Shown here piece by piece: positions 45,591 through 54,666 of a stretch of 64,000 nt of DNA. Under the pieces are notes generated by a model. That model had not been told where the DNA came from. It ran no database searches and saw nothing but the letters and a program-made list of their open reading frames with translations. The translations under genes were made by a program, and so were the position numbers. The DNA is from Microbacteriaceae bacterium. GTDB taxonomy: Bacteria; Actinomycetota; Actinomycetes; Actinomycetales; Microbacteriaceae. Each line of letters opens with the position of its first letter. The stretch's first letter is position 1. The stretch is from assembly GCA_003852775.1 (NCBI GenBank), contig RDDZ01000071.1, positions 1 to 64,000 on the forward strand. The letters run 5' to 3'.

Positions 45591-48154
45591 GGGCAGCTGT
45601 TCTTCCTGACCGTGAGCGTCACCTGGATGCCCTTGTTCACGACGGATCCCGCCGCGGGGTCCTGGGCCACCACCTTGTCGAGGGTGCCCGGCGGATCACC
45701 GGGTTGGGCCTCCACGCAGCCCGGCGTCACGTTCATGAAGCCCTCCTCCTCGAGCGCGCTCTTGGCGTCGTTGTAGTTCTGGTTCGGTGTGACGACGTCC
45801 GGCACCGGCGCGGCCTGCCCGTTGCTGCGGAAGACCTTCACGGCCGTCCCCTTCGGCACCTGCGAGCCCGCGGGCGGGTCGGTCGCGACGACCGTGCCGA
45901 CCGGGAGGTCGGAGTCCATCTCGCCGCCGTCCTCGAAGGAGAGGTTCGCGAGCTCGATGGCCGACTTCGCCTGCTCGGGGGTGAGGCCGAGCACGTCGGG
46001 CACGTTCACCTGCACGCCCTTGAGGAGGGCGGGGTCGGGAGCGGCGAACGCGCCACCCGGGAAGTAGGTGTCGAGCTTCAGCACGTAGGGCTTGAAGATG
46101 CGGTGACGCAGCACGGCCGCCTGGATGCCGCCCACGTTGATACGACGCAGGTTCTGCTTGCCCTCGATGTTGCCGACCCACACGGCGGTCGAGACCTGCG
46201 GCGAGGAGCCGACCATCCACGTGTGGCGGGCCTCGTCGGTGGTACCCGTCTTGCCCATGTAGGGCGTGCCGTCACGCGGGTTCGATGCGGCGGCGGTACC
46301 CGACATCACGGACTGCATCGCGTGGGTGGCGGTGTCGGCGACGGCCGGAGTCACGAGCGACTGGCCGCACTCTGGCGCCTGGCCGCCGATCGACTCGCCG
46401 CTCGAGTCGATGATGTCGTCGACGATGATCGGCTTGCAGTAGACGCCGTGGTTGGCGATCGCGGCGTACGCGGCCGCCTGCGTCAGCGGGGCGATGTTGT
46501 TCTCGCAGCCACCGATCGAGCAGGAGGGCAGCGTCGCGAGATCCGAGCCGTCGGCCTTGCCGTCGGCGCGGTGCACGCCGATCGAGGCCGCGAGCTTCGC
46601 GATGTCGCACTGGTCGACCTCCATCGCCATCTGCACGAAGACGGAGTTGACCGAGCCCGCGGTACCGCGTGTCACGTTGTAGAGACCGGACTCGCCGGCG
46701 TCGTTGCGGAACTTGAAGTCGGATCCGCCGTGCGGGCCGCCGCAGGTGTCCTGGAACTTGGCCATCGGCACCTGCCGGACGCTCGCGTTGAAGGTCTCGT
46801 TGAGGCCGTGGCCCGCGTTGAGGAAGGCGAGGAGCACGTACGGCTTGTAGGTCGAACCGGGCTGGAAGCCCTTCGAGGCGCCGTGGGTGGCGTCGGCCGT
46901 GAGGTTGACGGCGGTGGTCGTGAGCGGGTCGCCCATGCCGGTGTCGTCGAACACCTTGTTCTGGGCCATGGTGATGATGCGACCCGTGCCGAGCTGGACG
47001 CTCGCGACCGCGGCGCCGAGCTTGAAGCGCGACTCCTCGGCGGGCGCGTACTGCTGCGCGAGCGAGACGGCCGTCGCCTGGGTGTCGGGGTTGATCGAGA
47101 GCACGAGCGTGAGGCCGCCCTGGCGCCAGCGCTCGAGCTGCTCGTCGCGGGTGCTGCCGAGCGACGACACCTCGCCGTTGAGCACGCTCTTGAGCGCGTA
47201 GTCGCAGGGGAGGCGGTACTCGACGGCCGCGACGGCGCAGCCGGACTTCGGCGGGTTCGAGCTGACCGTGGTCTCATCGACCGGGGTCGCGAGCGCCTCC
47301 TCGTACTGCGCCTTGTCGAGGTGGCCCTGCGTGTACATCCAGCCGAGGATGACGTTGCGGCGCTTCTCGTTGCGCTCGTAGTTCTCGGGGTAGATGAGGG
47401 TGTTCTTGACCGGGTTCTGCACGATCGCGATGAGGCTCGCCGCCTGGGCGGGCGTGACATCCTTCGCGGACGTGCCGAAGAAGCGCTGCGCGCCGGCCTC
47501 GACGCCGTAGGTGTTCGAGCCCATGCCGACGATGTTGAGGTAGGCGGCGAGGATCTCGTCCTTGGAGTACTTCTTCTCCATGCCGATCGCGAGCTTCATC
47601 TCGCGCAGCTTGCGGTTGAGGTCGGGGTAGGTCGCGGCCTCGATGGCCTCCTTGCGCTCCTCCTCCGAGTACTCGAGGTTGTTGACGGCGCGGAGCACGA
47701 GGATGTTGCGCACGAGCTGCATCGTGAGCGTCGAGGCGCCCGAGGCGCTCGTGCCCGTGGCCTGTCCGATCGCGGCGCGGATGAGCGACGGCATGTCGAC
47801 TCCGCCGTGCTCGTAGAAGCGGCGGTCCTCGCCGTCGATCGCGGCCCAGCGGAGGTCGTCGTCGATCTGGTCGAGGGTGACCTCCTCGCGGTTCTGGTCG
47901 AACCAGGTGGCCACGGGGACGATGTTGCCCTCGACGTCGCGCACGGCGATCGTGTTGCGCTCGTGCTGCTTGTCGATCGTGATGTAGTCCGGCATCTCCT
48001 GGAAGACGGAGATGGAGTTGTTCGCGGTCATGCCGGTGACGGCGATGGCCGGAGCCACCATGACGGTCACCAGAAGGCCTGCGATCGCGCTGAAGCCGAG
48101 CAGGCCGGCGCCGGCGCCGAGCAGACTCCTAGCCGAGGATCCTTGAGCGGGCAT
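45587..48154 (-). CDS. ponA: Class A penicillin-binding protein with two PASTA domains
   Basis: The 855-residue bifunctional peptidoglycan synthase has one transmembrane helix (about 12-38) and a GT51 glycosyltransferase domain (EDRRFYEHGGVDMPSLIRAA; GASTLTMQLVRN). A transpeptidase domain follows with SxxK in FQPGSTYKPY, SVN in TAGSVNSVFVQM and KTG in MGKTGTTDEARH. Two C-terminal PASTA repeats begin VQVNVPDVLGLTPEQAKSAI and APVPDVVTPNQNYNDAKSAL. ATG 48154 follows TACCCT by seven bases (leaderless); the frame extending to 48250 crosses the divergent promoter. Confidence 0.95.
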   Translation of the reverse strand: MPAQGSSARSLLGAGAGLLGFSAIAGLLVTVMVAPAIAVTGMTANNSISVFQEMPDYITIDKQHERNTIAVRDVEGNIVPVATWFDQNREEVTLDQIDDDLRWAAIDGEDRRFYEHGGVDMPSLIRAAIGQATGTSASGASTLTMQLVRNILVLRAVNNLEYSEEERKEAIEAATYPDLNRKLREMKLAIGMEKKYSKDEILAAYLNIVGMGSNTYGVEAGAQRFFGTSAKDVTPAQAASLIAIVQNPVKNTLIYPENYERNEKRRNVILGWMYTQGHLDKAQYEEALATPVDETTVSSNPPKSGCAVAAVEYRLPCDYALKSVLNGEVSSLGSTRDEQLERWRQGGLTLVLSINPDTQATAVSLAQQYAPAEESRFKLGAAVASVQLGTGRIITMAQNKVFDDTGMGDPLTTTAVNLTADATHGASKGFQPGSTYKPYVLLAFLNAGHGLNETFNASVRQVPMAKFQDTCGGPHGGSDFKFRNDAGESGLYNVTRGTAGSVNSVFVQMAMEVDQCDIAKLAASIGVHRADGKADGSDLATLPSCSIGGCENNIAPLTQAAAYAAIANHGVYCKPIIVDDIIDSSGESIGGQAPECGQSLVTPAVADTATHAMQSVMSGTAAASNPRDGTPYMGKTGTTDEARHTWMVGSSPQVSTAVWVGNIEGKQNLRRINVGGIQAAVLRHRIFKPYVLKLDTYFPGGAFAAPDPALLKGVQVNVPDVLGLTPEQAKSAIELANLSFEDGGEMDSDLPVGTVVATDPPAGSQVPKGTAVKVFRSNGQAAPVPDVVTPNQNYNDAKSALEEEGFMNVTPGCVEAQPGDPPGTLDKVVAQDPAAGSVVNKGIQVTLTVRKNSCP

Positions 48155-48208
48155 AGGGTTCAGGGTACGGGAGAAGTCCTTCCCGATACCTGAACGGAAG
48201 CCCGAAAA

Positions 48209-48373
48209 GTGCCCACCTGGGAATACGTGACCACACCCTTGCTCATCCACAACACGACCGCCATCCTCAACAACTGGGGTTCCCAGGGATGGGAGCTCGT
48301 GCAGATCGTGACCGGACCGGAGGGCGGCCTCGTCGCCTACATGAAGCGTCCCGTCGAAGGAGGTGACGCCTGA
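48209..48373 (+). CDS. DUF4177 domain protein
   Basis: A 54-residue protein, MPTWEYVTTPLLIHNTTAIL followed by NNWGSQGWELVQIVTGPEGG and YMKRPVEGGDA. The pattern WEY...LN.WG..GWELV is the DUF4177 signature; function unknown. GTG 48209 is 54 bases from the divergent PBP start. The GGAGGTGA inside its last codons is the ribosome binding site of the next gene, whose ATG overlaps this stop by one base. Confidence 0.85.
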   Translation: MPTWEYVTTPLLIHNTTAILNNWGSQGWELVQIVTGPEGGLVAYMKRPVEGGDA

Positions 48374-48831
48374 TGAGCGTCGCAGACCGTCTCGCGGAGC
48401 TGGGTCTCGCCCTCCCGCCCGTCGTGCCGCCCGTCGCCGCCTACGTGCCGGCGCAGATCAGCGGCAACCTCGTCTACACGGCGGGCCAGCTGCCCATGAT
48501 CGGCGGCGTCCTGCCCGCGACCGGCAAGGTCGGCGCGGAGGTCGGAGCGGAGGAGGCGAAGGAGTTCGCCCGCGTGTGCGCCCTCAACGCGCTCGCCGCG
48601 GCCGAGAGCGTCATCGGGTCGCTCGACCGCGTGACGAAGGTCGTCAAGGTCGTCGGCTTCGTCGCATCCGCTCCCGACTTCACGAGCCAGCCCGGCGTCG
48701 TCAACGGCGCATCCGAGCTGCTCGGCGAGATCTTCGGCGAGGCCGGCAAGCACGCCCGCTCGGCGGTGGGCGTCGCGGTGCTCCCGCTCGACGCGCCCGT
48801 CGAGGTGGAGCTGATCCTCGAGTTCGCCTGA
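48373..48831 (+). CDS. RidA family protein (YjgF/YER057c/UK114)
   Basis: The 152-residue protein has YVPAQISGNLVYTAGQLPMI, the RidA motif of the first strand, VCALNALAAAESVIGSLDRV and ELLGEIFGEAGKHARSAVGV. The conserved Arg of RidA (R105 in E. coli) is present as HARSAVGVAVLPL. This longer subgroup (about 150 residues) includes members with unknown enamine/imine substrates. It is co-transcribed with the DUF4177 gene. Confidence 0.9.
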   Translation: MSVADRLAELGLALPPVVPPVAAYVPAQISGNLVYTAGQLPMIGGVLPATGKVGAEVGAEEAKEFARVCALNALAAAESVIGSLDRVTKVVKVVGFVASAPDFTSQPGVVNGASELLGEIFGEAGKHARSAVGVAVLPLDAPVEVELILEFA

Positions 48832-48850
48832 GTACTGCCCCGGCGCTTCG

Positions 48851-48915
48851 AAGGGGGCGGCATCCCCTCCCGATCCATGAGACAGGAATGTCTCGGGAGG
48901 GGACGCCGCCCCCTT
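48851..48915. terminator. Long bidirectional hairpin between the ridA-like gene and acs
   Basis: The arms 48851-48873 (AAGGGGGCGGCATCCCCTCC plus CGA) and 48893-48915 are complementary over nearly 23 bases with one interior mismatch, and the 19-base loop is AT-richer. Runs of T or C flank both sides. It ends the plus-strand ridA-like gene and the minus-strand acs gene. Confidence 0.85.
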
Positions 48916-48946
48916 CTTCGCTTGTGTCAGATCGGCGCGATCCCCG

Positions 48947-48985
48947 CTGGTTGAGTAGCGCGCGGAGCGCGCGTGTCGAAACCAG
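48947..48985. repeat. Intergenic palindromic repeat, copy 2
   Basis: CTGGTTGAGTAGCGCGCGGA ... GCGCGTGTCGAAACCAG forms an imperfect palindrome (CTGGTT/AACCAG outer arms, GCGCGC inner arms). It resembles the dispersed repeats common between convergent genes in Microbacteriaceae and the copy at 37485-37528. Confidence 0.6.
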
Positions 48986-48993
48986 CCCCCGCG

Positions 48994-50976
48994 TTACGCC
49001 TTCGCTTCCGCGCGTGCGCGCATCTTGTCGCTGATCGTCTGCATGACCATCGTGTCGGCGAGCGTCGTGGTGTCGCCGATCTGGCGGCCCTCGGCGGCAT
49101 CCCGAAGCAGGCGCCGCATGATCTTGCCCGAGCGGGTCTTCGGCAGCTCCGTCACGAGGAAGATGTCGCGCGGGCGGGCGATCGCGCCGATCGCCTGGGC
49201 CACGTGAGCCTTGAGCAGCTGCACGAACTCCTCGTCGGTGTGCTCGTCGCGGTGCGACTGCTTGATGATGACGAACGCGACCACCGCCTGGCCGGTGGTC
49301 TCGTCCGAGGCGCCCACGACCGCGGCCTCCGCGACGACCGGGTTGCCGACGAGCGCCGACTCGATCTCCGTCGTCGACAGGCGGTGTCCCGAGACGTTCA
49401 TGACGTCGTCGATGCGCCCGAGCAGCCAGATGTCGCCGTCCTCGTCGACGTGCGCGCCGTCGCCGGCGAAGTAGCGCCAGCCCATGTCGCGGAACTTGTC
49501 CCAGTAGGTGTCGACGAAGCGCTCGGGGTCGCCCCAGATGCCGCGCAGCATCGACGGCCAGGGCTCGCGCACCGTCAGGAGGCCGCCGTTCGGCGGGTCC
49601 ACGCGCGTGCCGTCGTCGGCGAGGATGTCGATCGTGATGCCCGGCTGCGGCACCTGCGCGCTGCCCGGCTTGAGCGTCGTGACGCCGGGGAGCGCGGAGA
49701 TCATGATCGCGCCGGTCTCGGTCTGCCACCACGTGTCGACGATGGGCGTGTCGCCGCCGCCGATCACGTCGCGGTACCAGATCCACGCTTCCGGGTTGAT
49801 GGGCTCGCCGACCGAGCCGAGCAGCCGCAGGCTCGACAGGTCGTACTGCTGCGGCACCTGACGACCGGTCTTCATGAAGGAGCGGATCGCGGTGGGCGCC
49901 GTGTAGAGGATCGTCACGCCGTACTTCTGGATGAGCTCCCACCAGCGGCCCGGGTGCGGGGTGTCGGGCGTGCCCTCGTACATGAGCTGCGTCGCGCCGT
50001 TCGCGAGCGGGCCGTAGACGACGTAGCTGTGTCCCGTGACCCAGCCGATGTCGGCCGTGCACCAGAAGACGTCCGACTCGGGGTGCAGGTCGAAGACGTC
50101 GTGGTGGGTCGCGGCCGCCTGCGTGAGGTAGCCGCCGCTCGTGTGCAGGATGCCCTTCGGCTTCCCGGTCGTGCCCGAGGTGTAGAGGATGAAGAGCGGG
50201 TTCTCGGCGTCGAACGCCTGCGCCTCGTGGTCGAGGTCGGCGTCCGCCATCGCGTCGTCCCACCAGAGGTCGCGGCCCTCGGTCCAGGCCACCTCGTTCT
50301 CGCCGCGCTTCACGACGACGACGTGCTCGACGGTCGTCTCGCCCTCGAGCGCGGTGTCGACGGTCGGCTTGAGCGGGAAGACCTTGCCCTTGCGGTAACC
50401 CCCGTCGGCGGTGATGACGAGCTTCGCCTCGGCGTCCTCGATGCGGGCGCGCAGCGACTCCGCGCTGAAGCCGCCGAAGACGACCGAGTGGATGGCGCCG
50501 AGGCGCGCGACCGCGAGCATCGCGACGACGGCCTCCGGGATCATCGGCAGGTAGATGGCCACGCGGTCGCCCTGGCCGACGCCGAGGGCGGCGAAGGCGT
50601 TCGCGGCGCGCTTCACCTGCGCCGTGAGCTCGGCGTAGGTGATGGTGCGGGTGTCGCCCGGCTCGCCCTCCCAGTGGATGGCGACGCGGTCGCCGCGGCC
50701 GGCGATCACGTGACGGTCGAGGCAGTTGTAGGCGACGTTGAGCTTGCCGTCGGCGAACCACTTCGCGAACGGCGGGTTCGACCAGTCGAGCACCGTCTCG
50801 AAGGGCGTGTGCCAGTGCAGTTCACGCGCGCGGCCGGCCCAGTAGGCGAGCCGGTCGGCGGCGGCGCGTTCGTAGAGCTCAGGGCCGGCGACGCGCGTCG
50901 CGGCGAAGTCGGGACTCGGCGCGAAGCGGCGGGTCTCGGTGAGCAGGCTGTCGATCGAGTTCTGGGACATCATCAT
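48994..50976 (-). CDS. acs: Acetyl-CoA synthetase (AMP-forming)
   Basis: The 660-residue ligase activates acetate to acetyl-CoA through acetyl-AMP. Present are FILYTSGTTGKPKGILHTSG (P-loop A3), WWQTETGAIMIS, the A8 motif LLGRIDDVMNVSGHRLSTTE and the C-terminal PKTRSGKIMRR with the acetylatable lysine. Three ATG codons stand in a row at the start (50976, 50973, 50970); the shortest gives MSQNSIDSLL. It allows growth on acetate and recovery of overflow acetate. Confidence 0.96.
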   Translation of the reverse strand: MMMSQNSIDSLLTETRRFAPSPDFAATRVAGPELYERAAADRLAYWAGRARELHWHTPFETVLDWSNPPFAKWFADGKLNVAYNCLDRHVIAGRGDRVAIHWEGEPGDTRTITYAELTAQVKRAANAFAALGVGQGDRVAIYLPMIPEAVVAMLAVARLGAIHSVVFGGFSAESLRARIEDAEAKLVITADGGYRKGKVFPLKPTVDTALEGETTVEHVVVVKRGENEVAWTEGRDLWWDDAMADADLDHEAQAFDAENPLFILYTSGTTGKPKGILHTSGGYLTQAAATHHDVFDLHPESDVFWCTADIGWVTGHSYVVYGPLANGATQLMYEGTPDTPHPGRWWELIQKYGVTILYTAPTAIRSFMKTGRQVPQQYDLSSLRLLGSVGEPINPEAWIWYRDVIGGGDTPIVDTWWQTETGAIMISALPGVTTLKPGSAQVPQPGITIDILADDGTRVDPPNGGLLTVREPWPSMLRGIWGDPERFVDTYWDKFRDMGWRYFAGDGAHVDEDGDIWLLGRIDDVMNVSGHRLSTTEIESALVGNPVVAEAAVVGASDETTGQAVVAFVIIKQSHRDEHTDEEFVQLLKAHVAQAIGAIARPRDIFLVTELPKTRSGKIMRRLLRDAAEGRQIGDTTTLADTMVMQTISDKMRARAEAKA

Positions 50977-51169
50977 CCTTGTGTCGATTCGCGACCGTGC
51001 CTGAAGTCGCGCGGAATCCTCCGGTGGAACGCTCCGATCCTAGCCACGTGCGGCGACCCTGTCGTACGCGCCGTCCGCGCCTCGTCGGTCAGCGGTGGCG
51101 ACGGTGGGGACGAGCGGATGAGAAGTGAGGGCTCGTGTAATTTCCCGTTGCGGCGAGGCGGCCATGCAG

Positions 51170-51290
51170 TAGACTCTGGGGCACCGAGCGTAATCTCTCG
51201 GATGTCGCAGTGCACCCGATTCCCCCCAGTCGATGCACTGCTGTGGCGGCGCCGAACTCCCCCCAACTCGGCGCCGCCCCTCCGTTTAAC
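51170..51290 (+). ncRNA. 6C RNA (actinobacterial small RNA) with its promoter
   Basis: Two adjacent hairpins each present a run of six cytosines in the loop. Stem 1 is GCAGTGCA (51207-51214) / TGCACTGC (51234-51241) with CCCCCC at 51222-51227. Stem 2 is GGCGGCGCCGA (51245-51255) / TCGGCGCCGCC (51268-51278) with CCCCCC at 51259-51264. This is the diagnostic layout of the 6C RNA, known as B11 in mycobacteria, a small RNA that pairs with G-rich target sites. TAGACT (51170-51175) is a good -10 box, giving a start near 51182. The remaining 363-base gap holds no gene. Confidence 0.88.
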
Positions 51291-51339
51291 CGGACCCTCC
51301 CGACACCGCCGCCGGACCCGGCCGCGCTAGCGTCGATCC

Positions 51340-52044
51340 GTGACCGCTTCCGCCCACCGCCTGCTCGCGTGGGCGCTGTTCGCGGCGTTCGCCGCGCACA
51401 ACGCGGAGGAGGCGCTCACGATGGGTGCGTTCCTCGACCACGTCGGCGCGGCCTCCCTGCTGACCCCGTTCCTCGTCGCCGTCACGGCCGTCACCGCGCT
51501 CGGGCTCGTGCTCGTCGTCGCCGGCACCCGCGGCCGCCCCGCGCGGTGGGCCCGAGACGGCCTGCGCATCCTCGCCGCCGTGATGGTCGTCAACGCGTTC
51601 GTGCCGCACATCCCGGTGGCGGTGCTCTCCGGCGGGTACGCGCCGGGCGTCGTGACATCGGTGCTGCTCAACGTGCCGCTCGGGGTCGCCTACCTCGTCC
51701 GCACGCGGGCACGGTCGCCCGAGCGGGCGCGAGCGGCCGCGCAGGAGGCGGGAGAACTCCTCGAAGCGGAGCTCCATCATCGCGGTGCCGTAGTGGATGC
51801 CACCGCGGTAGTGCCCCTGCGGCGCCGCCATGAGCGCGAGGTGCTCGGCGCTCACGAGGCGACCGCCGTGCAGCGCCTCACTGAAGGTGATCAGGTCGCC
51901 CGTCGTCGACGCGATCCCGCCGCCCGCCCAGGCGCAGCTGAGCCCCGGGGCGGTGCTCAGCTCGTGGCGGCCGATCCACACGGGCGCCAGGGCGGAGCTG
52001 CCGGCGGCGGGGGCGGTCTCGGCGGGGGAGGAAGCTGCGCGTGA
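51340..52044 (+). CDS. HXXEE domain membrane protein, natural stop lost
   Basis: Residues 1 to about 130 are a small membrane protein with the HxxEE motif HNAEE (20-24) in the first helix and hydrophobic segments TPFLVAVTAVTALGLVLVVA and LNVPLGVAYLV. After residue about 133 the frame continues for 100 residues as Arg/Ala-rich antisense of a serine hydrolase remnant, so the original end of the gene was deleted with the end of its neighbour. Function of the family is unknown. Confidence 0.65.
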   Translation: MTASAHRLLAWALFAAFAAHNAEEALTMGAFLDHVGAASLLTPFLVAVTAVTALGLVLVVAGTRGRPARWARDGLRILAAVMVVNAFVPHIPVAVLSGGYAPGVVTSVLLNVPLGVAYLVRTRARSPERARAAAQEAGELLEAELHHRGAVVDATAVVPLRRRHEREVLGAHEATAVQRLTEGDQVARRRRDPAARPGAAEPRGGAQLVAADPHGRQGGAAGGGGGLGGGGSCA

Positions 52045-52502
52045 GTTCGAGGGGGTCGATGATGTGCGCGTGCACCGCCTCGTGGTAGGCGCGCCCGTCG
52101 AGCTCCTCGATGATGCGGCCGAGCAGCACGAAGCCCGTGTCGGAGTAGTGGAAGCGCTCGCCGGGGCGGCCCACGGGACGCAGGCGCTCCCGGGTGAAGT
52201 CGAGCAGCTCGGCCGGGGTCCAGGGGAGCTCCGGATGCGCGAGCACCGCCTTCATCACGCTCGCGCCGCGCCGGCCCTCGAAGTAGTCGGCGGCGCCCGA
52301 GCGGTGCTGCAGGAGGTCGAGCACGGTGGGGGCGGCCGCGTCGTCGCGGAAGAGACCGGCGAGCTCCTCGGCCGGCAGCAGGGTGTCGACCCGGGTGTCG
52401 AGGGCGAGCCTGCCGGCCTCGACGAGGCGCAGCACGATCGCCCCCGGTGAAGAGCTTGGTGATGCTCGCCGACGAGCGCGCACGGCTCGAGGCGGGGTCG
52501 GA
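51745..52502 (-). pseudogene. Serine hydrolase (beta-lactamase class C family), truncated and frameshifted
   Basis: On the minus strand the fragments read ASITKLF (SxxK active site), IVLRLVEAGRLALDTRVDTL, LQHRSGAADYF, RFHYSDTGFVLLGRIIEELD (YxN-like YSD), GLSCAWAGGGIASTTGDLIT and HGGRLVSAEHLALM. The 5' end before the SxxK motif is missing (TAG at 52503-52505) and the 3' end merges with the HXXEE gene. Two single-base shifts lie in five-base runs, G5/C5 at 52441-52445 and at 52024-52028. It cannot be expressed as an active enzyme. Confidence 0.85.
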
Positions 52503-52627
52503 CTAGGCGAGCGGGCGGGTCCGCTCGGCTCGGGCTCCGCTCGTCCACAGGCCGCCGTACGCGCCGGAACTCTCGGATCCTCCAGGCGACCCGGCCGCGC
52601 GGCCGGGGGTCGCGGCACGCTCGAGCG

Positions 52628-53578
52628 GTGGAGTCCGGTGCGCGTGCGATCCCCGACGAGGCGGCGTTCGGTCCGCTCTCGAGGTTCGTCGTCGACCCCG
52701 CCGTGACGGATGTCTTCCTCAACCCCGACGGGTCGGTGTGGGTCGACCGCGGTGCGGGTGCGCGGCCGGTGCCGGGCGTCCGCGTCCCGCCGGGCGAGGC
52801 GCGCGAGCTCGCCGTGCGGCTCGTCGCCGCGGGCGGGCGGCACCTCGACGAGGCCGCTCCGGCGGTCGACGTGCGCATCGGGGGCGGCATCCGGGTCCAC
52901 GGGGTCCTGCCGCCCGTGTCGCCGACCGCCGCGGTGCTCTCGATCCGGCTGCCGCCCACGACGCGGCTCGACCTCGACGCGCTCGAGCGCGCCGGGGCGT
53001 TCGCGCGAGTGTCGCGCGAGCGGGTCGACGACCTCGTATCCCGCCGGGCGAATCTCCTCGTGACCGGTGCCGCGGGCGCCGGCAAGACGACGCTCCTCGG
53101 CGCGCTGCTGGGCGTCGCCGAGCCCCACGAGCGCATCGTGCTCGTCGAGGACGTCGCGGAGCTCCGGGTCGACCACCCCCACGTGGTCCGCCTCGAGGCG
53201 CGGCAGCCCAACCTCGAGGGCGCGGGAGCGGTGGGGCTCGACCGGCTCGTGCGGGAAGCGCTGCGGATGCGGCCCGACCGCCTCGTGGTGGGCGAGTGCC
53301 GCGGCGCCGAGCTGCGCGAGCTGCTCACCGCCCTCAACACCGGTCACGACGGGGGAGCCGGCACCCTGCACGCCAACTCCCTCGCCGACGTCCCGGCCCG
53401 GCTCGAGGCGCTCGGCGCGCTCGCGGGCTGGTCGGACGCAGCCCTCGCCCGGCAGGTGGTGAGCGCGATCGACGCGGTGCTGCACGTCGTCCGGGCGCCG
53501 GACGGCACACGCGCGCTCGCGGAGCTCGGGCGGCTACGCCTCGGCACGCGGGGGCGTCTCGTCGCGGAGCCCGGATGA
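52628..53578 (+). CDS. tadA: Tad pilus / type II-IV secretion ATPase
   Basis: The 316-residue protein powers pilus assembly. It has the N-terminal region VVDPAVTDVFLNPDGSVWVD, Walker A VTGAAGAGKTTLL (about 146), an Asp-box VLVEDVAELRV, Walker B-like DRLVVGECRGAELRELLTAL and the His-box GTLHANS. It is shorter than typical TadA/CpaF (about 380 or more), but all ATPase motifs are there. No CpaE-like gene or prepilin peptidase precedes it; instead the decayed hydrolase ends 125 bases upstream. The next gene overlaps by four bases. Confidence 0.9.
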   Translation: MESGARAIPDEAAFGPLSRFVVDPAVTDVFLNPDGSVWVDRGAGARPVPGVRVPPGEARELAVRLVAAGGRHLDEAAPAVDVRIGGGIRVHGVLPPVSPTAAVLSIRLPPTTRLDLDALERAGAFARVSRERVDDLVSRRANLLVTGAAGAGKTTLLGALLGVAEPHERIVLVEDVAELRVDHPHVVRLEARQPNLEGAGAVGLDRLVREALRMRPDRLVVGECRGAELRELLTALNTGHDGGAGTLHANSLADVPARLEALGALAGWSDAALARQVVSAIDAVLHVVRAPDGTRALAELGRLRLGTRGRLVAEPG

Positions 53579-54522
53579 GGTCGCTCGTACGGGCCGCCCT
53601 GCACGCCGGACGGCGCGAGAGCTCCGAGCCCGGGGTCGCGCTCGACGCGGTCGCCGACGCCGTGCACCGGCTCGCGGTGCTGCTGTCCGCCGGGATCGAG
53701 CCTCTCGCGGCCGTGCGCCTCCTCGCCGAGGACGGGCCGCTCGCCCGGGCGGCGGAGGCGGCGAGCCCGCTCGAGGTGCCCGAGGCCATCATCGCCGGAT
53801 GCGCGACCGAGCCGGATGCCGCGCGGCGGGGCTGGCGCCACCTCGCGGCGTGCTGGGCGGTGGCGACCGAGACGGGAGCACCCCTCGCCTCCGTGCTGGA
53901 GCGTGCCGCCGACACGCTGCGGGCACTCGCCGACGCCGACCGGCAGATCGACCTCGCCCTCTCCGGGCCGCTCGCGACCGCGCGCATCGTGGGTCTGCTC
54001 CCTCTCGCGGGAGTGCTGCTCGCCCTCCTCATCGGCGCCGATCCGGTCGGGGCCGTCGTCGGCACCGTCCCGGGGGCGGTCGCGACGGTGCTCGGTGTCG
54101 CCGCGCTCGCGGCCGGCATCCGCTGGACCCGTCGGCTCGTCGCCGCCGCACGGGTCGTCGATCCGCTCGCCGGGCTGGGTCACGAGCTGCTCGCGCTCGC
54201 GATGGCGGGAGGCGCCGCGCCGGCGGCGGCGCAGCGGCGGGTCGAGCAGGCGGCCGCGCGGTGCGGCCTGACGCTGTCCGTCGCCGACGCGCGGGTGACG
54301 CTCGACTTCGCCGCGCGCGCCGGGGTGCCTGCGGGCGCGCTCCTGCGGGCCGAGGCGTCGCGCGCCCGACGGCTCGCACTCGCCGACGTGCTGCGCCGCG
54401 CAGCCCTCCTCGGCTCGCGTCTGCTCGCGCCGCTCGGGCTGTGCTTCCTGCCCGCCTTCGTGCTGCTCGGAGTCGTGCCGCTCATGATCGGCATCCTGCG
54501 GGGAGCTCTCGCCGCGTTCTGA
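53575..54522 (+). CDS. Type II secretion F-domain protein (TadB/TadC-like)
   Basis: The 315-residue membrane protein has two segments typical of GspF/Tad platform proteins: VADAVHRLAVLLSAGIEPLA with ATETGAPLASVLERAADTLR, and a C-terminal repeat with LLRAEASRARRLALADVLRR. Hydrophobic helices are at about 140-190 and 280-310. Only one F-domain gene is present where many actinobacteria have two (tadB and tadC). ATG 53575 overlaps the ATPase stop (ATGA). Confidence 0.85.
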   Translation: MRSLVRAALHAGRRESSEPGVALDAVADAVHRLAVLLSAGIEPLAAVRLLAEDGPLARAAEAASPLEVPEAIIAGCATEPDAARRGWRHLAACWAVATETGAPLASVLERAADTLRALADADRQIDLALSGPLATARIVGLLPLAGVLLALLIGADPVGAVVGTVPGAVATVLGVAALAAGIRWTRRLVAAARVVDPLAGLGHELLALAMAGGAAPAAAQRRVEQAAARCGLTLSVADARVTLDFAARAGVPAGALLRAEASRARRLALADVLRRAALLGSRLLAPLGLCFLPAFVLLGVVPLMIGILRGALAAF

Positions 54523-54666
54523 GCGGGGCGCCTCGCGTGAGACAGCTCGCCCACAGGGCGGCGAGGTCCGCCGGATCCACGGAAGCGAACCGAGGCCCGC
54601 CCGTCGCGGCGCGCATGCACTGACATGGATCCGGGCGCGCCACCCACCACCAGTAAAGGAGTACCC

